From JBMNCR01 sp049366695 (lineage in GTDB: Bacteria > Bacillota > Clostridia > Eubacteriales > Alkalibacteraceae): a stretch of DNA of 11,931 nt. A model generated the notes under the pieces. The model was not told the DNA's origin. It saw only the letters and a list, made by a program, of their open reading frames with translations, and did no database searches. Location of the stretch: assembly GCA_049366695.1 (NCBI GenBank), contig JBMNCR010000017.1, positions 1 through 11,931 of the forward strand, written 5' to 3'. Below are positions 6,700-11,931 of the stretch, one piece after another (position 1 is the first letter of the stretch; each line of letters starts with the position of its first letter). Both the position numbers and the translations under genes were made by a program.

Positions 6700-6790
6700 G
6701 ATTACAGATTAGTATGTATGAGATAGTGGTAATAAATATATAGGCTTAAAAGTTTATCATGAGAGGAGGAGTAGTTTTTCTGCTGTAATC
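6700..6790 (+). ncRNA. Possible structured leader element before the chemoreceptor
   Basis: A perfect 8-bp closing stem, GATTACAG (6700-6707) with CTGTAATC (6783-6790), encloses 75 nt that include a strong purine-rich GAGAGGAGGA (6761-6770) with no ATG, GTG or TTG at usable distance. The layout resembles a riboswitch P1 stem, but no known class, including the c-di-GMP types often found before clostridial chemoreceptors, could be matched. Chance pairing is possible in DNA this AT-rich. Confidence 0.25.
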
Positions 6791-6885
6791 TGTGCAAAAA
6801 GTATTGAATAATTAGTTTTAATATTTTGAATATAATACATGCAAGGTAAGGTAGCATACAATTAAGAGAAAAGAGGACATTAATT

Positions 6886-8964
6886 ATGAAAAATTTTAAA
6901 ATGAGAAGCAAACTGATTATAATGGCAGTACTAGTTGGGTTTATTCCAATTATTGTAATTAGTTTAATGACATTTATGACTGCTAGCAATGAATTGGAAA
7001 CATCAATTTTAAAAACAAACACAGTTTTTACTACACTAACAAAAGGAAAGTTATTTTCATTTTTTGCACAAAGGATGGGTGATGGTCGTGTAATTGCTCA
7101 TTCAGATAGCGTTGTTGAGAGTATAGAGATATTGGCAAGTGATTTATCTAATAAGTCTGAAAAGGATGAAGCTTATGAGAAAATTGACGAATATTTAAAA
7201 TTAACACTCAATGAATATGGATATACTGATATATTCATAACAAATGATAAAGGTAAAGTAATATATACAGTAAATATGAAAGAGTCTCTTGATGGTGCTG
7301 ATTTATCCACAAGATCATATATTAGTGGAGCCTTGAATGGAACTCAAACTTGGTCAGAACCATTTTATTCTGAAGTTGTTCAAGATAATGTAATGACACT
7401 AGGTACACCAATTTATTTACATTCTAATCAAAATACACCTATTGGTACAATAAATCTTCTGTTTGATCAAACAAAGCTAAATTCAATTGTGCATGAAGGA
7501 ATACATGAACTGGGTGATACAGGAGATTCTTATTTAGTTGATAAAAATGGACTATTATTAACAGAGACATTATCTGGAGATTATACTGAAGATTCTGCAT
7601 TAAAAATATCACTAGATACAAAAGCAACACAATTATTATCTGAAGAGATTTCTAATGGCAATGTTGATTTTACATATACAGGAAAATATATTGACTATTT
7701 AGGTAATCCAGTATATGGTTCATTAGGTGTTCTGAAATTTGGGAATCACTATGCAGGATTAATTATTGAAATTGATGATGAAGAGGCTTTTGCTGAGATA
7801 TATGAACTTCGAACTGTAGTGATATTTGCAGTTGTTTTCTGTACTATTGTAGCGTTACTATTAGTATACTTTATTACTAGATCAATTAGTAATCCTTTAA
7901 AAGTTGTTGTAAAATATGCTAAAGAAATAGCAAATTATGATATTTCAAATGATGTTGAGGATCAGTATTTGAATCGTAAGGATGAAATTGGAGATATTGC
8001 TATTGCTGTTCAGGAAGTAGAGATGAATTTAAGAGAATTATTAAGAGATGTCTCAAAAAATTCTGGACAGGTAGCTGCTTCCTCACAAGAGCTAACTGCG
8101 ATATCTCAACAATCATCAACTGTTACAGAGGAAGTTGCAGAAACTATTAATGAAATTGCAGAAGGTGCTACTAATCAAGCAGATAGTACTACAAAAGGAT
8201 CAGATGAATTAATAGACTTAGGAAATCTTATAGAAGATGATAAAGAGCATATAGGTCAGATGAATAATGCAACTAAAAAAGTCAGACTTTTAGTAAACGA
8301 TGGACTCACAATTGTTGAAAATTTATCTAAAAAAACTAAGGCAAGTAGTGAGGCAACCAGTGTAGTATATGAAAGTATAATAAAGACTAATGAAAGTTCA
8401 AGTAAAATCGGAGATGCTAGTAACCTGATAGCTCTTATTTCAGAGCAAACAAATCTGTTAGCACTTAATGCTGCTATAGAAGCTGCAAGAGCTGGAGAAC
8501 ATGGAAAAGGATTTGCGGTAGTAGCAGAAGAAATTAGAAATCTTGCAGAACAATCTTCAGATTCAACGAAAAATATAGATGAGATGGTAAATATCCTGAA
8601 AACAGACGCAGAAGTTGCAGTGAAAAAGATGGAAGAATATAATACAATTATTCAACAACAAGAGGAAAGTGTTCGATTAACTGAAGAAAAATATAAAGAA
8701 ATAGCTGAGGCAATGAAAAATGCAGAAAAAGCTGTTCATATTCTTACTGAAGCAAGTGATATTATGGAAAAACGCAAAAATGATGTTCAAGATGTTATTC
8801 AAAATTTATCTGCTGTAGCAGAAGAAAACGCTGCAGCAACAGAAGAAGCATCAGCGGCTATGGAAGAACAGGCTGCATCTATTGAAGAAACAGCAAATGC
8901 AAGCCAGGAGTTATCACAATTGGCTGAAGAATTACAATTATTAATTGAAAAATTCAAGTTATAA
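6886..8964 (+). CDS. Methyl-accepting chemotaxis protein with double-Cache sensor
   Basis: A 692-residue transmembrane chemoreceptor that senses extracellular ligands and controls CheA through CheW. TM1 spans about residues 9-32. An extracellular dCache-type sensor follows at about 35-300, with YGYTDIFITNDKGKVIYT and TWSEPFYSE typical of Cache folds. TM2 is at about 309-330 and a HAMP domain at about 331-388. The long helical signalling domain is at about 390-692, with the conserved hairpin tip around residues 517-540 (EQTNLLALNAAIEAARAGE) and glutamine/glutamate pairs as likely methylation sites. It ends LIEKFKL, with no CheR-tethering pentapeptide. AGAGGA at 6872-6877 lies 8 nt before the ATG. 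It is a solitary gene with no chemotaxis partners in the window and a terminator just after. The ligand is unknown. Confidence 0.95.
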   Translation: MKNFKMRSKLIIMAVLVGFIPIIVISLMTFMTASNELETSILKTNTVFTTLTKGKLFSFFAQRMGDGRVIAHSDSVVESIEILASDLSNKSEKDEAYEKIDEYLKLTLNEYGYTDIFITNDKGKVIYTVNMKESLDGADLSTRSYISGALNGTQTWSEPFYSEVVQDNVMTLGTPIYLHSNQNTPIGTINLLFDQTKLNSIVHEGIHELGDTGDSYLVDKNGLLLTETLSGDYTEDSALKISLDTKATQLLSEEISNGNVDFTYTGKYIDYLGNPVYGSLGVLKFGNHYAGLIIEIDDEEAFAEIYELRTVVIFAVVFCTIVALLLVYFITRSISNPLKVVVKYAKEIANYDISNDVEDQYLNRKDEIGDIAIAVQEVEMNLRELLRDVSKNSGQVAASSQELTAISQQSSTVTEEVAETINEIAEGATNQADSTTKGSDELIDLGNLIEDDKEHIGQMNNATKKVRLLVNDGLTIVENLSKKTKASSEATSVVYESIIKTNESSSKIGDASNLIALISEQTNLLALNAAIEAARAGEHGKGFAVVAEEIRNLAEQSSDSTKNIDEMVNILKTDAEVAVKKMEEYNTIIQQQEESVRLTEEKYKEIAEAMKNAEKAVHILTEASDIMEKRKNDVQDVIQNLSAVAEENAAATEEASAAMEEQAASIEETANASQELSQLAEELQLLIEKFKL

Positions 8965-8986
8965 GGTTGTTTGAAAATATAAGACT

Positions 8987-9020
8987 AGAAAGCATGAAGA
9001 AAATAATCTTCATGCTTTCT
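8987..9020 (+). terminator. Intrinsic terminator of the chemoreceptor gene
   Basis: AGAAAGCATGAAGA (8987-9000) and TCTTCATGCTTTCT (9007-9020) are a perfect 14-bp stem with a 6-nt AT loop, 22 nt after the stop. The T-tract is poor (CTTTCTTATA), so termination may be incomplete. Confidence 0.75.
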
Positions 9021-9106
9021 TATAATTGACTAGCCAAGAGCTATTTTTTGATTAATTTATAAAAAGAGATGTAGGAAAAATATTAGAGTTTTTTTATATA
9101 TAAAAC

Positions 9107-9135
9107 TTGAAAAAATGTCGTTCTTTGTCTATAAT
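9107..9135 (+). promoter_or_regulatory. Promoter of the DUF445 gene
   Basis: TTGAAA (9107-9112), 17 nt, then a perfect TATAAT (9130-9135). The start near 9142 leaves a short leader of about 29 nt before ATG 9171, with AAGGA at 9159-9163. Confidence 0.75.
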
Positions 9136-9170
9136 TAATACTGCAAAAATACGGAAAGAAGGATAAAAAT

Positions 9171-10061
9171 ATGGACTGGAAAATACTTATTACACCTCTT
9201 TTGGGTGCTTTAATTGGTTATGTTACTAATAAAATAGCTGTGGAGATGTTATTTCGACCTCTTAAACCTATATACATAGGAAAATTTCACATTCCGTTTA
9301 CACCAGGTATTATCCCAAAAGAAAAGGAAAGATTTGGAAAAGCCATCGGTGATGCAGTTGGGGGAAATTTGTTAACATCTGCTAGTATAAAGGAAACATT
9401 ACTCTCTGAAAAAGTAGAAACTGAAATAGGATTGCAAATAGAGTCTTATATTAAGAGTTTAACTTATGATCAATCGGCTTTAAAATTAAAATTGGAGCAA
9501 GGTATAGGTGAATCCAATATACAAGAATTAGAGGAAAGCATTAAACAAACAGTAACGGAAAAGATAACAAATGGTCTTATAACAATGAATTTGGGTGAAA
9601 TAATAGCAGAGGAAGTATTAGCTGCCGTTAATGAAAAAGTTCAAGGGACTATGATTGCAATGATGATGAATTCATCTCTTATATCACAGATGATAGAAGA
9701 AATTACAAATAGAATCAATTTATATATTAAATTACACGCTGAAGAAAAAGTAAGTGAGTTTATTAATAAAGAATTTATAAATCTAATGGAACAACCAATT
9801 TCAGCAGTTGCAGAAAAGTGTAATATTGTTAAGTTTACAGATGTTATTCTAAAAATATACCGTACATTAGTAAGTAAATATACTAATCAACTATTGGATA
9901 CGCTTAATTTATCTAAGATTGTAGAAGATAAGATTAATGCTATGGAAATTTTAGAAGTAGAGAAATTAGTTCTTTCTATTATGGAAAAAGAATTAGGAGC
10001 AGTTGTAAATCTCGGAGCACTTATCGGTTTTATTTTGGGGTTAGTAAGTGTATTGTTTTAA
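9171..10061 (+). CDS. DUF445 family membrane protein (YheB-like)
   Basis: A 296-residue member of the DUF445 family (Bacillus YheB type), whose biochemical role is not established. It is recognised by the N-terminal membrane segment with PLLGALIGYVTNKIAVEMLFRP (residues 9-30), the following FTPGIIPKEKERFGKAIGDAVG motif (43-64), and the C-terminal segment NLGALIGFILGLVSVLF (280-296). The part between (about 70-275) is amphipathic helix, as usual in the family. It would place both ends in the membrane with the helical body on one side. YheB proteins are usually near 380 residues, so this is a shorter version, but both conserved ends are intact and it does not look truncated. AAGGA at 9159-9163 is 7 nt before the ATG. 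It is monocistronic with a strong promoter. No terminator follows directly; the next one is at 10344-10379. Confidence 0.88.
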   Translation: MDWKILITPLLGALIGYVTNKIAVEMLFRPLKPIYIGKFHIPFTPGIIPKEKERFGKAIGDAVGGNLLTSASIKETLLSEKVETEIGLQIESYIKSLTYDQSALKLKLEQGIGESNIQELEESIKQTVTEKITNGLITMNLGEIIAEEVLAAVNEKVQGTMIAMMMNSSLISQMIEEITNRINLYIKLHAEEKVSEFINKEFINLMEQPISAVAEKCNIVKFTDVILKIYRTLVSKYTNQLLDTLNLSKIVEDKINAMEILEVEKLVLSIMEKELGAVVNLGALIGFILGLVSVLF

Positions 10062-10331
10062 ATTTATTTAAAATGGAACTTCAGTTTTCAATTGATAGAG
10101 TAATATGTTATGCAGTAAAGTATTATCTTGAAACTATGGGTGCTTTTGGTGGGTGAAGACTGGTGATACATACCGAGATATAAACAAAAAGGTTCATTTA
10201 TAAATAATTCTTATGCAGTTGGGTGAGTAAACCACTATTTATTCATTTAAGTATACATCTCAGGCAGTGCAGTACGCATAACAAGAGGACGTGTCGTTGG
10301 AGCAGATGCAGCAAAATCAATATTACAATAG
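10062..10331 (+). pseudogene. Probable decayed gene remnant
   Basis: No intact gene, but coding-like pieces appear in shifting frames: a 27-codon piece at 10073-10156 (ending YYLETMGAFGG), a second at 10153-10203 (VKTGDTYRDINKKV), and a third at 10251-10331 containing VRITRGRVVGADAAK and ending at TAG 10329-10331. The last piece has alanine, glycine, valine and arginine codons unlike random AT-rich DNA, and a clean intrinsic terminator begins 12 nt after its stop. The original product was not recognised. Alternatives are sequencing frameshifts or a non-coding RNA ending at the terminator. Confidence 0.4.
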
Positions 10332-10343
10332 TTTAAGTGATTA

Positions 10344-10383
10344 CAAACAAGGTAAGATATCATACTTTACCTTGTTTGTTTAC
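10344..10383 (+). terminator. Intrinsic terminator after the gene remnant
   Basis: CAAACAAGGTAA (10344-10355) and TTACCTTGTTTG (10367-10378) form a perfect 12-bp stem with an 11-nt loop, followed by TTTA. It lies about 280 nt after the DUF445 stop codon and 12 nt after the stop of the remnant frame. It could also end DUF445 transcripts. Confidence 0.75.
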
Positions 10384-10455
10384 TGTTATTGAAAGCATAT
10401 ATAGAATTATCACCTGGTATTTTTGGGATTATTTATAATAATCTTTTTTTTATAA

Positions 10456-10483
10456 TTGAAAAATACAATTTGTTGGATATAAT
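10456..10483 (+). promoter_or_regulatory. Promoter of the UppS-like gene
   Basis: TTGAAA (10456-10461), a 16-nt spacer, and TATAAT (10478-10483). The start near 10490 gives a leader of about 75 nt. An inverted repeat TATTCA (10483-10488) / TGAATA (10497-10502) lies across the start site. Confidence 0.6.
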
Positions 10484-10565
10484 ATTCAAATATTTGTGAA
10501 TAATACATTTAGGAGTTTATAGTTATTAATTTAATAAAATAATGATGAGGCATGAGGAGACTATA

Positions 10566-11207
10566 ATGAGAATACCAGAACACATAGGTATTATTCCCGA
10601 TGGCAATAGAAGATGGGCAGTATCTAAAGGAATGAAAAAAGAAAAAGGATATGAAATTGGGCTAGATCCAGGACTGAAGTTGTTTAGACTCTGTCAGCAG
10701 GAAGGGATTAAAGAACTTACATATTACGGATTTACAGTTGACAATACTAAGAGGCCTGTAGGTCAAAGAAAAGCTTTTAGTGAAGCCTGTGTTAATGCTG
10801 TAAAAATGCTTGCAAAAGAGGATGCTTCACTAATTGTAGTAGGTAATACTGAATCACGTATGTTCCCAGAAGAACTGTTACAGTATACTGTAAGAAAAAA
10901 ATTTGGCAAAGGTGGAATTAAGGTAAACTTTTTAGTTAACTATGGCTGGGAGTGGGACTTGAATTCATTAAAAAATGAACATCCTACAAAAAATAATATT
11001 ATTAATTATATTAACTCAAACGAAATATCAAGAATTGATTTAATTATACGTTGGGGAGGGAGACGTAGATTAAGTGGTTTTCTTCCTGTTCAGTCTGTTT
11101 ACGCAGATTTTTATATAATAGATGATTATTGGCCAGACTTTAAATCAGAACAATTCTATGAAGGTTTGAAATGGTATAATGAGCAAGATGTAACTTTAGG
11201 GGGGTAA
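10566..11207 (+). CDS. Divergent short UppS-family cis-prenyltransferase homologue
   Basis: A 213-residue protein of the undecaprenyl diphosphate synthase family. Classical members add cis isoprene units to farnesyl diphosphate for the wall lipid carrier and are about 240-250 residues. Conserved blocks are present: HIGIIPDGNRRWA (residues 6-18, with catalytic-type Asp12), YGFTVDNTKRP (54-64, for the usual YAFSxENWxRP), VNFLVNYGWEWDL (120-132), and IIRWGGRRRLSGFLPVQSVYADFY (160-183) followed by YWPDF. The block normally reading R-T-G/S-G-E-x-R-x-S-N-F is changed: Glu is Arg166, the next position is Arg167, and Asn is Gly171; the downstream metal-binding Glu is Asp181. This matches a clostridial side branch, so activity and product length may differ from true UppS. 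ATG 10566 with GAGGAG at 10554-10559 is preferred over the ATGs at 10542 and 10545, which lack a binding site. No cdsA, dxr or frr lies nearby, unlike typical uppS loci, which supports a paralogue. Confidence 0.85.
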   Translation: MRIPEHIGIIPDGNRRWAVSKGMKKEKGYEIGLDPGLKLFRLCQQEGIKELTYYGFTVDNTKRPVGQRKAFSEACVNAVKMLAKEDASLIVVGNTESRMFPEELLQYTVRKKFGKGGIKVNFLVNYGWEWDLNSLKNEHPTKNNIINYINSNEISRIDLIIRWGGRRRLSGFLPVQSVYADFYIIDDYWPDFKSEQFYEGLKWYNEQDVTLGG

Positions 11208-11473
11208 CGATATTTTTTTTGTTTTCAAGACTTGAATTCATATAAGGATTTAAAAAGTACGCATGAGGAGTCATCACTATTGATTATATTGATTTAAGAA
11301 AAAAATAATCAAAATAAAGAACAAAATATCTATAATACTGAGGGTGTTTTTTTTATTTCTATTAAAATTAATAAAATATTAGAATTAAAATGTTTGTAAA
11401 AAATAGAGGAAATTATACGATCATTGTCGAATATTAGAAGGTAAGATTATAATTGAGGAGTGGACTTATTTCT
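11208..11473. other. Intergenic region after the UppS-like gene
   Basis: No gene was called. It contains a small palindrome TTCAAG-A-CTTGAA (11224-11236), a GAGGAG at 11265-11270 in front of a nine-codon frame without a standard start, and a T8 run (11347-11354) without a convincing stem. TATAAT at 11448-11453 with TTGTCG 18 nt upstream looks like a promoter, but it would start transcription at or after the ribosome binding site of the next gene, so a promoter further upstream is needed. Confidence 0.45.
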
Positions 11474-11644
11474 ATGAAAGAAAAAAACTTCCAGATAGTG
11501 GGTTGGATATTATTTATTATCTGTAGTCTTTTATATATGTATGATAGTTTTTTGGTTAAAAATACGATTGCCTTATTAGGTGGGGTAGCCTTTTTCTTAG
11601 GTTGCATTTTTTTTCTGATTCCTTTATTTAGGTATGAGAAATAA
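11474..11644 (+). CDS. Small two-helix membrane protein of unknown function
   Basis: A 56-residue hydrophobic protein. Two membrane helices are evident: residues 8-24 (IVGWILFIICSLLYMYD) and about 32-52 (IALLGGVAFFLGCIFFLIPLF), joined by a short loop with a lysine, and ending in RYEK. The loop between them is too short to form a domain. No known family was recognised. The start is uncertain: GAGGAG at 11455-11460 lies 13 nt before ATG 11474, longer than ideal. An in-frame ATT at 11468 has ideal 7-nt spacing, and an in-frame TTG at 11453 overlaps the binding site itself. ATG is chosen as the standard codon. The gene stands alone, and no terminator with a T-tract was found after it. Confidence 0.65.
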   Translation: MKEKNFQIVGWILFIICSLLYMYDSFLVKNTIALLGGVAFFLGCIFFLIPLFRYEK

Positions 11645-11796
11645 TACTAATATTTGTGAATGATATGATAATAGGGTACGTTTCTGATATTTTTTGGGTT
11701 TATCAAGTAAACTATGTACGTTTTCATAATAATACATAAATTATAATATTATCAAATGAATCATGATATTATATGAATAATGGTTGAATTATTTAA

Positions 11797-11838
11797 TATA
11801 ATAAGTATTTGAAAAAGTTGTTTATTATACTTATTATA
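11797..11838. repeat. 12-bp inverted repeat over the upstream tandem promoter
   Basis: TATAATAAGTAT (11797-11808) and ATACTTATTATA (11827-11838) are perfect inverted copies 18 nt apart, extending by one more pair (11796/11839). They flank the TTGAAA and include the TATTAT of the first promoter. No T-tract follows, so a terminator for the small membrane protein gene is unlikely. Confidence 0.5.
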
Positions 11839-11882
11839 TAATATGTTAAAGACTCGACTCCAATAATACTACTTTGTATAAT
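11809..11882 (+). promoter_or_regulatory. Tandem promoters for a gene beyond the right edge
   Basis: Two promoters read rightward: TTGAAA (11809-11814), 17 nt, TATTAT (11832-11837); and TCGACT (11854-11859), 17 nt, TATAAT (11877-11882). AAGGA at 11920-11924 ends 7 nt before the window edge, so a start codon at or very near the next base is expected. Confidence 0.55.
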
Positions 11883-11896
11883 ATTTATACAAAGTA
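11870..11896. promoter_or_regulatory. Operator-like palindrome over the -10 and start site of the edge gene
   Basis: TACTTTGTATA (11870-11880) and TATACAAAGTA (11886-11896) are a perfect 11-bp inverted repeat with a 5-nt centre. It covers the TATAAT at 11877-11882 and the expected start near 11889. This is a classic position for a repressor site. Confidence 0.55.
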
Positions 11897-11931
11897 AGTG
11901 AATATATTATTTAAAAGAGAAGGAAAATCAA

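Larger units (their letters stand above)
6561..6885. other. Intergenic region and probable leader of the chemoreceptor gene
   Basis: No coding frame with a start was found on the plus strand. No clear terminator for the TetR gene was found; T-runs at 6564-6570 and 6631-6637 lack good stems. The region holds an inverted repeat at 6651-6666, a candidate promoter at 6654-6682, and a possible structured leader at 6700-6790. A perfect TATAAT stands at 6831-6836 without a good -35. Confidence 0.55.

Noticed and set aside
6702..7022. Minus-strand open frame of 106 codons with a hydrophobic sequence
   Set aside because: It overlaps the chemoreceptor's first membrane helix on the opposite strand, which explains the hydrophobicity, and has no convincing ribosome binding site.
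7439..7630. Minus-strand open frame of 63 codons
   Set aside because: Antisense to the chemoreceptor sensor domain, with no supporting signals.
10214..10337. GTG-initiated frame of about 40 codons across the gene remnant
   Set aside because: Its product is rich in Cys, His and Arg without pattern, and the neighbouring frame ending at 10331 is far more protein-like.
10489..11661. 13-nt direct repeat AATATTTGTGAAT at 10489-10501 and 11649-11661
   Set aside because: Short and AT-rich; two copies over 1.2 kb can arise by chance, and the second is not at a comparable promoter position.
1..11931. Mobile element, prophage, CRISPR or defence island
   Set aside because: No transposase, integrase, terminal repeats, spaced direct repeats or defence-gene cluster was seen on either strand.

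Overview
The window is about 12 kb of very AT-rich DNA. It has strong AGGAGG-type ribosome binding sites, TTGAAA/TTGACA–17–TATAAT promoters and many intrinsic terminators. Together with a Cache-type chemoreceptor, a FlxA-like protein, a G5–NlpC/P60 cell-wall hydrolase, a DUF445 protein and a short UppS-family protein, this points to a motile, low-GC Firmicute, probably a clostridium (Lachnospirales or Clostridiales grade). The genus cannot be read from the sequence.

Layout, left to right. A terminator at 71-106 closes a gene lying outside the window, followed by about 770 bp with no convincing gene. An MFS exporter-like transporter (881-2059) has its own strong terminator. A 660 bp non-coding gap rich in hairpins precedes a membrane-anchored G5–NlpC/P60 endopeptidase (2807-4177), whose promoter is covered by an 11-bp inverted repeat. 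Next come a NYN-nuclease protein with a probable LOTUS/OST-HTH-like tail (4456-5208) and, converging on it across a shared bidirectional terminator, a small glutamine-rich FlxA-like coiled-coil protein (5294-5611, minus strand). An orphan TetR-family regulator (5967-6560) follows with a consensus promoter, then a methyl-accepting chemotaxis protein (6886-8964) preceded by a possible structured leader. The last part holds a DUF445/YheB-like membrane protein (9171-10061), a decayed gene remnant that still has its terminator (10062-10379), a divergent short cis-prenyltransferase homologue (10566-11207), a 56-residue two-helix membrane protein (11474-11644), and a promoter/operator region for a gene that should begin just past the right edge.

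Almost every gene appears to be monocistronic, with its own promoter and often its own terminator. The window reads as a run of independent housekeeping and envelope/motility genes rather than one operon or pathway. No rRNA, tRNA, CRISPR array, transposase, integrase or phage gene was seen.

Several likely translation starts differ from the longest open frame: NYN starts at 4456, TetR at 5967, the UppS-like gene at 10566 and the small membrane protein at 11474. No clear new multi-gene system was found. The most interesting material is regulatory: operator-like palindromes over promoters, a candidate structured leader before the chemoreceptor, a hairpin-rich non-coding gap, and a gene remnant with an intact terminator. 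All of these were read by eye, and chance palindromes are common in DNA this AT-rich.
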